From Alphaproteobacteria bacterium (GTDB lineage: Bacteria > Pseudomonadota > Alphaproteobacteria > Rhizobiales > Xanthobacteraceae), in contig JAPLPD010000110.1 in assembly GCA_026400395.1 (NCBI GenBank), forward strand, positions 1 through 64,000: DNA of 64,000 nucleotides, read 5' to 3'. This document shows positions 7,789 through 16,293 of this stretch, piece after piece; position 1 is the stretch's first letter, and each line of letters opens with the position of its first letter. The notes beneath the pieces are model-generated. The model was given only the letters and a program-made list of their open reading frames with translations. It searched no databases and was not told the origin of the DNA. The position numbers and the translations under genes are program-made.

Positions 7789-9360
7789 ATGGCTGGCACG
7801 ATTCCAAACCGCGCGCTCTCACGGCGCAGGTTTCTGACCACGGCGGCGTCCTCGGCTGGCCTCACGCTCGTTGGCGGTATCGCCAAGCCGTATCTCAGCC
7901 GGGCAGCGGATCGTCCGCTCATCACGCACGGCATCCAATCGGGCGACGTCTCGACCGATTCCGGGGTGGTGTGGGCGCGAACCGACCGTCCGGCGCGCAT
8001 GTTGCTTGAGGTCGCGACCAATGATCTGTTTACGGACATTCGCAACGCGGTTGCCATCGATGCGCTACCTGAGAGCGATTTCACGGCGAAGGCGCTGTTG
8101 GAGGATTTGCCCGCCGGCCAGGACATCTTCTATCGGGTCCGGTTCGAGGATTTATCGTCTCCCACGGTCGTGGGCGAAACGAAGATCGGCCATTTTCGCA
8201 CCGCGCCCAATCATCGGCGCTCGGTTTCCTTCGCCTGGTCCGGCGATACGGCGGGGCAGGGCTGGGGCATCGACGAGTCGCGGGGCGGGATGCGCACTTA
8301 TGCGACCATGCTGAACAACCGGCCGGACTTCTTCATCCATTCCGGCGACAACATCTATGCCGATTGCCCGATTCAGGCGGAACTGAAACTTCCGAATGGT
8401 GAGATGTGGCGCAACCTCGTCACCGAAGAGAAGTCCTGCATTGCACAGTCGTTGGCCGACTATCGAGGCAACTACAAATATAACCTGATGGACGCAAACC
8501 TGCGGCAGTTCAACGCCGAAGTCCCGACCTTCGCGCAGTGGGATGACCACGAGGTCGCCAACGACTGGTGGCCGGGGCAGGTTCGTGCCGACTACGACAA
8601 TATCAACGCTTCGCTGCTGGCGGCGCGCGGGCGGCGTGCGTTCTGCGAGTTCATGCCGGTGCGCCAGACGCTCGCCGAGACCGGACGCATCTACCGCAAG
8701 GTGTCCTATGGACCGTTGCTCGATGTGCTCCTGCTCGACATGCGCAGCTATCGCGGGTCGAATACAGATAAATCCGGCACGGCCAGCCATTTCCTCGGGG
8801 CGGCGCAGGTGGATTGGCTCAAGCGTAGCCTGATGAACTCTACCGCGACATGGAAGGTGATCGCCGCCGATCTTCCGATAGGGCTTGTCAGCGAGGATGC
8901 CATCGCACAGGGTGACGGCTCGCCGCTCGGCCGTGAGTTCGAGATGGCGGACCTGTTGTCGTTCATCAAGCACGCGGGAGTTCGCAATACGGTTTGGATC
9001 ACCGCGGACATGCATTATACGGCGGCGCACTATTACGATCCGAACCGAGCGATTTTTCAGGACTTCGAACCATTCTGGGAGTTCGTCTCCGGTCCGCTGC
9101 ACGCCGGCACCTGGGCGCCGGGCGGGCTCGACAACACCTTTGGACCGGCGGCGTTGTTTCAGAAGGGGTGCAGCGCCGAGCAGGGAGAAAATCTGGCGCC
9201 TTGTTTCGGGTTGCAGTTCTTCGGCCATGTTACCATCGATGGCGCGAGCGAGGTGATGACGGTAACTCTGAAGGACGTCGGTGATCGTGATTTGTGGTCG
9301 ACCCGTATCGAGCCCAAGCTAGGCCGTTGGTCCGGCGTTCCCGCGCCGCGCCGCATCTGA
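7789..9360 (+). CDS. phoD: Tat-exported alkaline phosphatase PhoD
   Basis: The 523-aa protein starts with a Tat leader: SRRRFLTTAASSAGLTLVGG carries the twin arginines, followed by cleavage near AAD at residue ~41. An N-terminal beta-sandwich (DRPLITHGIQSGDVSTDSGVVWARTD) precedes the PhoD metallophosphatase domain with WSGDT, FFIHSGDNIYAD, WDDHEVANDWW and WITADMHYTAAH. These are the family ligands for Ca/Fe or similar metals. It hydrolyses phosphate mono- and diesters in the periplasm. GGAGG lies five bases before the ATG, and a strong Pho-box candidate lies upstream. It is followed by phoA in the same direction, which has its own promoter candidate. Confidence 0.93.
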   Translation: MAGTIPNRALSRRRFLTTAASSAGLTLVGGIAKPYLSRAADRPLITHGIQSGDVSTDSGVVWARTDRPARMLLEVATNDLFTDIRNAVAIDALPESDFTAKALLEDLPAGQDIFYRVRFEDLSSPTVVGETKIGHFRTAPNHRRSVSFAWSGDTAGQGWGIDESRGGMRTYATMLNNRPDFFIHSGDNIYADCPIQAELKLPNGEMWRNLVTEEKSCIAQSLADYRGNYKYNLMDANLRQFNAEVPTFAQWDDHEVANDWWPGQVRADYDNINASLLAARGRRAFCEFMPVRQTLAETGRIYRKVSYGPLLDVLLLDMRSYRGSNTDKSGTASHFLGAAQVDWLKRSLMNSTATWKVIAADLPIGLVSEDAIAQGDGSPLGREFEMADLLSFIKHAGVRNTVWITADMHYTAAHYYDPNRAIFQDFEPFWEFVSGPLHAGTWAPGGLDNTFGPAALFQKGCSAEQGENLAPCFGLQFFGHVTIDGASEVMTVTLKDVGDRDLWSTRIEPKLGRWSGVPAPRRI

Positions 9361-9386
9361 TAGCCGGCGTATTGCGCTATTCAAGA

Positions 9387-9404
9387 CCGCAATATGACTG
9401 TCAC
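9387..9404 (+). promoter_or_regulatory. Pho-box candidate upstream of phoA
   Basis: CCGCAAT-ATGA-CTGTCAC matches 10 of 14 defined positions (second half 6/7), ending 45 nt before the ATG at 9450. Confidence 0.4.
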
Positions 9405-9449
9405 ATTGGCTGCCTAGGTTGGCTTCATTCTCCATAAAAGGATCGATCG

Positions 9450-11207
9450 ATGCGCTCGCTTTTTGCCGTCGCCTCCATTTTAACCGCCGTCATTCAAGCC
9501 GAGGCCCAGATCATCTACCCGATCGACCGGGCCGAAATTCTGTCGGGCGCGCGCTTTGATTTCAAAGTCGAATTTCCGCAATTGGCTGCTGCCGACAGGA
9601 TCAAGGTCACCGTGAACGGCGCGGATCACACCACCGCGTTCGGCAAAGCTGCGGCCTTCATCGAGCGCGAGGACGGCAAGGACCAATCGGCACTGCTGCT
9701 TCGTGACGTCACGCTCGCCAAACCCGGTTCTTATAAGGTGAGCGCGACTGATGGTGTGTACACCCGCGAGGTGACCTGGAACGTTTATGAGACCGGCGCC
9801 CGGCAAGCCAGGAACGTGATCCTATTCGTCGGCGACGGTCTGTCGCCCGCACATCGCGTGGCCGCGCGGTTGCTCAGCAAGGGCATCGCGGAAGGCAAGG
9901 CGTTCGGCAAACTCGCCATCGACGACATGCCGCGCACGGCTCTGGTCTCGACCGCCGGCAGCGATTCGATCATAACCGACTCCGCCAATTCGATGAGTGC
10001 CTACACGACCGGCCATAAGTCGGCGGTGAATGCCATGGGCGTCTATGCGGACCGCACCGAAAGTCCGTTCGACGATCCGAAGGTCGAGACCATAACCAGT
10101 CTGGTTAAGCGCCGGCTTGGCATGGCGGTCGGCGTCGTCACCAACACCGAGATCGAGGATGCTACGCCCGCGGCCATGGTTGCGCATACGCGGCGGCGCG
10201 CGGCCTATGACCAGATCGTTGAGCAATTCTACCAAGCGCGGCCAGAGGTCATCATGGGCGGTGGTTCGGCTTATTTCATGCCGCTGGGGGCCCCCGGGGC
10301 GCGCCGCCAGGACAGCATCGACTACGTGGCCAAATTCCGCGACGCCGGCTACCCGCTGGCGACCACCGCTGCGGAGTTGAACGCCATCGCTGGCGCAGGC
10401 GGCGAAGGTAAACTCCTGGGCTTGTTCAGCACCGGCAACATGGACGGCGCCCTCGATCGCAAGTTTCTCAAAGGCGGCAATGTTCTGAAATTCCCCGATC
10501 AGCCTGACCTCACGGATCAGGTGCGTGTCGCGCTGAATCTGCTGTCGCGGCGTCCGGAAGGTTTCGTGCTGATGGTGGAATCCGGTTTGATCGACAAGTA
10601 CACCCATTCGCTCGACATGGAGCGAGCGGTGTACGACACCATTATGCTCGACAACGCGGTCAAACTGGCCCGCGACTGGGCTGCGGCCCGCGGCGACGAC
10701 ACGCTGATTCTTGTGCTGCCCGATCACGGTCATCCGATCAGCCTGATTGGCACCATTGATGACGACATGACGCAAGTGCCGAAGGCGCCGCTCCGCGAAC
10801 GCGTGGGCGTCTACGACAAGGCAGGATTTCCCAACTACCCCGCGCCCGACAGGGACGGTTATCCGCCGCATGTCGATGTCAGCCGGCGGCTGGCGATCTT
10901 CTCGGCGAGTTCGCCCGACTACTATGAAACGTTTCGCCCGAAACTAGACAATCCCAACGATCCGACGGTGACCGGTTCGACGCCGGGCACCTACGAAGCC
11001 AACGAGCGCTATCGCGCCATGCCCGGCGCCATGCTGCGACTCGGCAATTTGCCGAAATACCTCAACGCCAGTGTTCACTCCGGTGAGGATGTGATTCTGA
11101 CCGGTGCTGGACCGGGCAGCGAGCGCGTGCGCGGACAGATCGACAACACCGAGGTATTTCGGATCATCGCCGAGGCATTGGGACTTGGTTATCCATCGCG
11201 CGACTGA
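9450..11207 (+). CDS. phoA: alkaline phosphatase, PhoA family
   Basis: This 585-aa secreted protein has a short signal peptide (MRSLFAVASILTAVIQAEA) and an N-terminal domain of ~100 residues rich in beta structure before the PhoA core. The core shows VILFVGDGLSP (first metal aspartate), DSANSMSAYTTG (nucleophilic serine), FVLMVESGLIDKYTHSLD (metal ligands), LILVLPDHGH and the C-terminal VHSGEDVILTGAGPGS with the last histidine. It releases inorganic phosphate from monoesters in the periplasm. It is longer than E. coli PhoA (471 aa) because of the N-terminal domain and a longer loop near residues 440-490. It lies between phoD and the damaged PiT gene, and the whole set makes a phosphate-acquisition segment. 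Confidence 0.92.
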   Translation: MRSLFAVASILTAVIQAEAQIIYPIDRAEILSGARFDFKVEFPQLAAADRIKVTVNGADHTTAFGKAAAFIEREDGKDQSALLLRDVTLAKPGSYKVSATDGVYTREVTWNVYETGARQARNVILFVGDGLSPAHRVAARLLSKGIAEGKAFGKLAIDDMPRTALVSTAGSDSIITDSANSMSAYTTGHKSAVNAMGVYADRTESPFDDPKVETITSLVKRRLGMAVGVVTNTEIEDATPAAMVAHTRRRAAYDQIVEQFYQARPEVIMGGGSAYFMPLGAPGARRQDSIDYVAKFRDAGYPLATTAAELNAIAGAGGEGKLLGLFSTGNMDGALDRKFLKGGNVLKFPDQPDLTDQVRVALNLLSRRPEGFVLMVESGLIDKYTHSLDMERAVYDTIMLDNAVKLARDWAAARGDDTLILVLPDHGHPISLIGTIDDDMTQVPKAPLRERVGVYDKAGFPNYPAPDRDGYPPHVDVSRRLAIFSASSPDYYETFRPKLDNPNDPTVTGSTPGTYEANERYRAMPGAMLRLGNLPKYLNASVHSGEDVILTGAGPGSERVRGQIDNTEVFRIIAEALGLGYPSRD

Positions 11208-11276
11208 CGCGCGAAGCGTGGACCGGGTCCACTTTTGATTTGAGAATGTTCCTAAATTTTCCTGTCGCGTTGGTGG

Positions 11277-11294
11277 TTGTCATTCGAGCGTCAT
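11277..11294 (+). promoter_or_regulatory. Pho-box candidate upstream of the PiT gene
   Basis: TTGTCAT-TCGA-GCGTCAT matches 11 of 14 defined positions. It lies 46 nt before the position where the PiT reading frame should begin (11341). Confidence 0.5.
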
Positions 11295-11340
11295 TGGCGA
11301 TGCGCAGTCTCCCGGTGTCAGCGTACCAGGGGAGATTTTC

Positions 11341-12959
11341 ACGACTGATTTTGCGCTACCCGGCTCGATCGAGCCTGCTGCGAGACGAACTGGGACCAAT
11401 CTGGATGGCGGGTTTCACCCGCTTGCCGGGATCGTATTCCTGGGCGTCATCGCCGCCGGTCTGTTGTTCGCGGCTTACAGCATCTACGCCGACGTGGATG
11501 CGACCGGCGCGAAGGTAACGACTTATCTGCCATATATCCTGTTGTTCGTGGCGTTGCTGATTGCGCTTGGCTTCGAATTCGTCAACGGATTCACGACACC
11601 GCGAACGCCGTTGCCACCGTCATTTATACGCGCGCATTGCCTGCGAATTTCGCGGTGGTGTGGTCGGGCTGCTTCAATCTGCTGGGCGTTCTGGCCTCGT
11701 CCGGAGCGGTCGCCTTCGGCATCGTATCGTTGCTTCCCGTTGAACTGATCCTGCAGGTCGGCAGCGGCGCCGGATTTGCGATGGTATTCGCGCTGTTGAT
11801 CGCGGCGATCACCTGGAACCTCGGCACTTGGCTGCTCGGTCTGCCGGCCTCCAGTTCGCACACTTTGATCGGCTCGATCATCGGTGTTGGCATTGCCAAC
11901 GCTTTGCTGCATGGCCGGTCCGGCACCTCAGGTGTGGATTGGACCAAGGCGACCGAAATCGGCTACGCGCTGCTGCTCTCGCCGTTGTTCGGGTTCTGCG
12001 TCGCGGGACTTCTACTGTTGGCTTTGAAACTGGTGGTTCGAAGCCCTGCGCTGTACGCGGAGCCCAAGGGCGACCAGCCGCCGCCGTTGTGGATCCGCAG
12101 TATCCTTGTTCTGACCTGTACGCTGGTGAGCTTCTTCCACGGCTCCAACGACGGTCAGAAGGGCATGGGCCTCATTATGCTGATCCTGATCGGCACGGTG
12201 CCGACCGCCTACGCGCTCAACCGGGCGATGCCGGCAAGCCAGCAGGCGCAGTTCCAGACCAATTCCCAGTCGGCAAGCAAGGTCATCGCCGGGAAAGCGG
12301 CGGGCTATAACGTGCTGGGCAACCCGCGTCCGGCTGTCACCGCCTACGTCGCCGAACGCAAGATCAACGAAGGCACCTATCCGTCACTGTCCGTCCTGGT
12401 GGTTGATATCGCCAACCAGGTCAACCAGTACGGCTCGCTCGCCAAGGTGCCGGCGGAGGCTGTCGGCAACACGCGAAACGACATGTATCTGGCGTCGGAG
12501 GCGATCCGCTTCCTCATGAAGGACAAGGAGAACGATCTGTCCAAGGAGGAAGTCTCGACGCTTAACGCCTACAAGGGCTCGCTCGACAATTCGACCAAGT
12601 TCATCCCAACCTGGGTCAAGATCGTGGTCGCGATCGCCCTCGGCCTCGGCACGATGGTCGGTTGGAAGCGGATCGTCGTCACCGTCGGCGAGAAGATCGG
12701 CAAGACGCACCTGACCTACGCCCAGGGCGCCGCCGCCGAGATTACCGCATCGGCCACCATCGCGGGTGCCGATATCGCCGGTCTGCCGGTGTCCACCACA
12801 CATGTATTGTCGTCGGGTGTTGCGGGGACGATGGCAGCCAACGGCTCGGGCTTGCAACTGGCGACCATCCGCAACATCGCGCTTGCTTGGCTCTTGACGC
12901 TGCCCTGCGCGATCATGCTGTCAGCCTCGCTTTATTGGCTGTTCTCGCTTCTGTTCTAG
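11341..12959 (+). pseudogene. pit: PiT-family low-affinity phosphate permease, disrupted
   Basis: Two frames together encode one PiT/PHO4 permease of about 540 aa. The N-terminal part is open from 11239 to the junction (TTDFALPGSIEP..., then several membrane helices up to ALGFEFVNGF). The rest is the long frame ending at 12959, which contains the second PHO4 signature near its C-terminus (ASATIAGADIAGLPVSTTH). At 11592/11593 one C is missing: restoring it regenerates the family signature GFHDTANAVATVIYT. There is also no ATG, GTG or TTG in frame between the stop at 11236 and 11464; the expected start is ACG at 11341, behind a good GGGGAGA site. So the gene needs both a non-AUG start and a frameshift. 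Either it is decaying or the sequence has errors. The central loop (about 200 residues) is typical of proteobacterial PiT. Confidence 0.85.
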
Positions 12960-12970
12960 CCGTGGCCCCG

Positions 12971-13003
12971 CTGGCGCGCCCCGTCCTTCGCGGGGCGCGC
13001 CAG
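12971..13003 (+). terminator. GC-rich hairpin after the PiT gene
   Basis: CTGGCGCGCCCCG pairs perfectly with CGGGGCGCGCCAG (13 bp, 7-nt loop), starting 12 nt after the PiT stop. No T-run follows, so it is a terminator-like or mRNA-stabilising hairpin rather than a textbook intrinsic terminator. It also separates PiT from the convergent amidohydrolase gene. Confidence 0.6.
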
Positions 13004-13169
13004 ACCCGGCTGAACGTAATCGGCTAGAGTTCGTTTCGAAGTTTCCTCAGTTGGCGCCGTTCGATACTCGCAAGCGTGCAGAGAGTGTTTCGCGGGCCAC
13101 ATTGCCTGCATCGGGCCCCCCGGCGCGATTTTCGGAAAACTCTGATCCAGTCGGATTTTCTTCCACACA

Positions 13170-14534
13170 TCAGCCCTCACGACGCGGCAGCGCATCAAAA
13201 TCTGCCAAGATGCGATCGCCTGAATGCTGAAGAGTTTGCATTTTCTCCGCTAGACCGTTCGCTAGTAGCTTTCCGCCTTGTTTCATCACGCGGCCGGCGA
13301 TTATCACGGTGTCTACATTGCTCGTGCTAGCCTGCATAACAGCACAAGCCGCCAAGTCATGCATCGGCGTCATATTGAGGGCGTCAGTTCGCAAGAGGAT
13401 GATGTCAGCCTGCTTGCCCGGTGTGATAGAGCCAACTCGATCGTCGAGCCCGGCGATCCTGGCGGCACCGGTCGTCACCCAGGACAAGGCGTCGCGACAG
13501 GTCAGTGCTGAACGTTGGGGCCGGGTCCCCGTCTTGGCGAGTGCCTCGACAATGCCGCGGTGACGTTCGTGCTGCAGCGTCAGCCGCATGCACGTAAACA
13601 GGTCGCTGCCCACCGCTGGTTCGACGTCGGTTCCGATTGAAATGGGTGTCTTTTGCGCATGCAGGACGCCGGTCAGTGGATCGCCATAACCCATCTGCAA
13701 CTCAATCTCGGCGGTGACTGTAAACGTCCCGCCACACTCCACCATCCGGCGCACGGTGTCGGATGCAATGTCGTTGCCGTGCACGACCGTGAGGTGCTCG
13801 TCGACCAGATTATCATCCAGCAACCGCTCAAATCCCTGCGGCACGAGGGGCAATCCACCACCCACATGCATACTGGCCAATAGGTCGAACTCTCGGGCCA
13901 GCGCCAAGTCTGCCCGCGTGACGTCATAGGTAGAATAGGATGGACCGAGAATTGCGAGACCGAATGTAACAAGCCCGTCGCGGCTTCCGAACCGGCCCTT
14001 GCAGAAACGTTCGATCTCGCTCCGCGGCATCGGTACTTCGCTAAAATGCCGCTGGCCAGGACGTGGATCCGGCTTAGGGGAGCCGTGCAGGAACAATGCA
14101 CGGATCCCTGCATCATCTAACCCGCGGATGGCAGCGTCGGTGTGCTCGGGCGTTGGATTATTGTGGCACCAATCGACCAGAGTAGTCGCCCCATTGTTGA
14201 TCTGGTTGAGAGATCCCATCAGGTTAGCGATATAGATATCCTCTGGACGAAACAGAGTAGCGAGGCCGCGGTGCATCGCGTGCATGTATTCGGCAACCGT
14301 CCAATCGGCAGCCAGCCCGCGCAAGCCGGTCTGCCACGTGTGCAAATGGCCATTGATGAAGCCCGGCAACAACAGCATGTTTGCTGCATCAATTACGTCC
14401 GCGTCCTCGGCGGGGATATCGGGCGCCACCGAGGCAATGCGACCGCCCTCAATGAGAACGTCGCCCGTCCGCATATCCCCGATCATAGCGTCCATGCTCA
14501 CAATGGCGGGGCCCTTGATCAGCGTGCGGCGCAT
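13170..14534 (-). CDS. amidohydrolase-superfamily deaminase/hydrolase (AtzA/SsnA/cytosine-deaminase-like)
   Basis: The 454-aa protein has the amidohydrolase metal site: GFINGHLHTWQTG (the HxH pair), a histidine in LASMHVGGG, another in LTVVHGNDIASD, and the aspartate in PISIGTDVEPAVGSD. The single-metal set, EIELQ and the PEDIYIANLMGSL region match the ATZ/TRZ and SsnA-type group, whose members deaminate or dechlorinate N-heterocycles or hydrolyse guanidino compounds. GGAG stands five bases before the ATG. It is divergent from a Liv-type binding protein gene 151 nt away, so import and hydrolysis of the same N-containing solute is a fair inference. The exact substrate cannot be named. Confidence 0.8.
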   Translation of the reverse strand: MRRTLIKGPAIVSMDAMIGDMRTGDVLIEGGRIASVAPDIPAEDADVIDAANMLLLPGFINGHLHTWQTGLRGLAADWTVAEYMHAMHRGLATLFRPEDIYIANLMGSLNQINNGATTLVDWCHNNPTPEHTDAAIRGLDDAGIRALFLHGSPKPDPRPGQRHFSEVPMPRSEIERFCKGRFGSRDGLVTFGLAILGPSYSTYDVTRADLALAREFDLLASMHVGGGLPLVPQGFERLLDDNLVDEHLTVVHGNDIASDTVRRMVECGGTFTVTAEIELQMGYGDPLTGVLHAQKTPISIGTDVEPAVGSDLFTCMRLTLQHERHRGIVEALAKTGTRPQRSALTCRDALSWVTTGAARIAGLDDRVGSITPGKQADIILLRTDALNMTPMHDLAACAVMQASTSNVDTVIIAGRVMKQGGKLLANGLAEKMQTLQHSGDRILADFDALPRREG

Positions 14535-14685
14535 GTTTGCTCCATTGTTGCAGCGCAGCTAAACGCGATTCCAAACAGCCAACCATCTGCACCATCGTGA
14601 CGAGCAAGTCGTCAGGTCTGATCCCGCTGGCATGCGGCCGAGGAGTTGGCTAACATTCTCATACAATATAGCGAGGAATGACCCA

Positions 14686-15954
14686 ATGAATCGGTTTGAA
14701 TTCGATCGCCGCACCCTGGTCAAGGGCGCTGTAGCGACTGGAACAGCGGCACTGCTGTCGCCACCCGCATTCGCCCAGCAGAACCCGATCAAAATCGGGT
14801 TCGGAATGTCCCTCACCGGCGGGCTTGCCGGCGGCGGCCGGCAGTCGTTACTCGGTTTTGAAATCTGGCGCGACGAGATCAACGCCAAGGGCGGGTTGCT
14901 GGGGCGCCCCGTGCAGCTTGTGTATTTCGATGATCAGAGCAGTCCAGCCAACGTGCCGGGCCTCTACGCCAAGCTGATCGACGTGGATAAGGTCGATCTT
15001 GTGGTATCGCCCTACGCGACCAATCAGATCACGCCCGCGATGCCGATCGTGATGCAGAAAAACATGGTCTATATGGGCCTGTTCGGCACTGACGTGAACG
15101 CAAACTTTCAATATGACCGTTATTTTGCGACCATCCCCAACGGTCCGGACGGAAAGCGCGCTCCGACGCTGGGGTTCCTCGAAGTCGCGGCCGGCATGAA
15201 CCCCAAACCGCAGACCATCGCGTTGATTGCGGCCGATGCTGAATACGCCCAGACGGTGATTGCTGGAGCGCGCGAAACTGTCGCGCGGCTCGGCTTCCGC
15301 ACGGTGTATGACCGGAGCTATCCGCCGACCACCGCGGACTACTCTCCGATCGTGCGGGCGGTTGCTGCGGCAAACCCGGACATCATCTGCATCGCGTCGT
15401 ATCCGCCCGACTCGGTCGGCCTAATCCGCGCGGCGAGCGAGATAGGCATCAAGCCGCGCATTTTTGGCGGCGCCATGATTGGTCTCGGCTTCACCCCGAT
15501 TAAGGCCCAGCTCGGGCCTTTGCTGAACGGCATCGTCAATTACGATACCTATGTGCCCGAGCCGACCATGAAGTTTCCCGGCGTGGACGAATTCCTGAAA
15601 ACCTATCAGGAGAAGGCGCCTGCTGCCGGTGTCGACCTGCACGGATTCTTCCTGCCGCCTTTTGCGTATTCGCAAATGCAGGTGCTAGCGCAGGCTGTGA
15701 CCGCTGCTGGCAGCATCGACCACGCCAAGATTGCAGCCGAACTGCGCAAGGGTACCTTCAACACCATCGTCGGGGAGATCAAATTTGGTCCGAATGGTGA
15801 GTGGCAAAAGAACCGAACGTTGACCATCCAGTTCCAGGGTATTCAGCCCGGTGATGTCAATCAGTTCAAGCAGGCGGGCAAGCAGGTCATCCTCCACCCG
15901 AATGAGTCGAAGTCTGGGAATCTGGTCGAGCCATATACGAAGGCGCGCGGCTAG
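14686..15954 (+). CDS. Liv-type ABC transporter solute-binding protein (orphan)
   Basis: This is a 422-aa periplasmic binding protein type I. The leader has a twin-arginine-like FDRRTLVKGAVATGTAALLS followed by AFA-Q cleavage, so Tat export is plausible. The mature part opens NPIKIGFGMSLTGGLAGGGRQ and continues with the LivJ/AmiC pattern GFEIWRDEINAKGGLLGRPVQLV and YDDQS-like region. GAGGA precedes the ATG at 14686; an upstream in-frame start at 14632 would spoil the leader. No permease or ATPase gene is adjacent, so it must use a Liv-type membrane complex encoded elsewhere, possibly the one at 24349-27646. It is divergent from the amidohydrolase. Confidence 0.88.
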   Translation: MNRFEFDRRTLVKGAVATGTAALLSPPAFAQQNPIKIGFGMSLTGGLAGGGRQSLLGFEIWRDEINAKGGLLGRPVQLVYFDDQSSPANVPGLYAKLIDVDKVDLVVSPYATNQITPAMPIVMQKNMVYMGLFGTDVNANFQYDRYFATIPNGPDGKRAPTLGFLEVAAGMNPKPQTIALIAADAEYAQTVIAGARETVARLGFRTVYDRSYPPTTADYSPIVRAVAAANPDIICIASYPPDSVGLIRAASEIGIKPRIFGGAMIGLGFTPIKAQLGPLLNGIVNYDTYVPEPTMKFPGVDEFLKTYQEKAPAAGVDLHGFFLPPFAYSQMQVLAQAVTAAGSIDHAKIAAELRKGTFNTIVGEIKFGPNGEWQKNRTLTIQFQGIQPGDVNQFKQAGKQVILHPNESKSGNLVEPYTKARG

Positions 15955-16115
15955 GTGCTGGTGTGAACCGGCACCGAACTTTGACCTCTGTGGTCCTTGA
16001 ACAACCAATGCTTGCTGCGGCAATCGGGGGTCGAATCCCAGGCTGATTTCCATGCTATCTGATTGAAAGGAACTTGATTCAAGGCCGAAAGTCGAAACCC
16101 AAACATTGACCGAGG
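15955..16115. other. non-coding remainder before the TctC scar
   Basis: This stretch follows the binding-protein stop. I find no credible gene, hairpin or operator in it. Together with the two TctC remnants to 16287 it forms a 339-nt gap between intact genes. Confidence 0.5.
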
Positions 16116-16205
16116 CTAATTGATCGGTGCGATGCTAGCCTCCTTGATCAAGCGGCTGTGGGCCTCGCGGTCGGTCTTCAAGAATGCAGCGAACTCAATG
16201 GGTTC
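16116..16205 (-). pseudogene. C-terminal remnant of a Bug/TctC binding protein (leftward)
   Basis: Read leftward from about 16205 the frame gives EPIEFAAFLKTDREAHSRL then IKEASIAPIN and TAG at 16118-16116. This is the usual C-terminus of Bug/TctC proteins (consensus PxEFAxFxxxEhxxWxxhhKxAxI). Only the last ~30 residues survive, and the frame loses similarity just upstream, where it meets an oppositely oriented tail. There is no start codon or ribosome-binding site, so this is gene debris. Confidence 0.65.
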
Positions 16206-16287
16206 GATGCCGGAGGAGTTTCCGCAGCTTGTCGCACGCCAACTTAAGGTGTGGAGTGACGTCGTTCGCCGCTTCGGCGTGAATTGA
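16201..16287 (+). pseudogene. C-terminal remnant of a second Bug/TctC binding protein (rightward)
   Basis: Read rightward the frame gives GSMPEEFPQLVARQLKVW then SDVVRRFGVN and TGA at 16285. It is again a typical TctC C-terminal helix and tail (S/T-PEEF then W-x3-V-x4-GV). The upstream part of the frame has a stop at 16117-16119 and no TctC similarity. The two tails point away from each other and join at about 16200-16206. That is what deletion of the shared 5' parts of two divergent TctC genes would leave. Confidence 0.65.
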
Positions 16288-16293
16288 ACTCGT

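Noticed and set aside
11580-11600. Programmed frameshift in the PiT gene
   Set aside because: No slippery heptamer or downstream structure is seen, and the start codon is also missing, so damage or sequence error is simpler.
12956-13198. 80-codon leftward open frame after the PiT gene
   Set aside because: It runs through the terminator-like hairpin and has no ribosome-binding site or recognisable motif.
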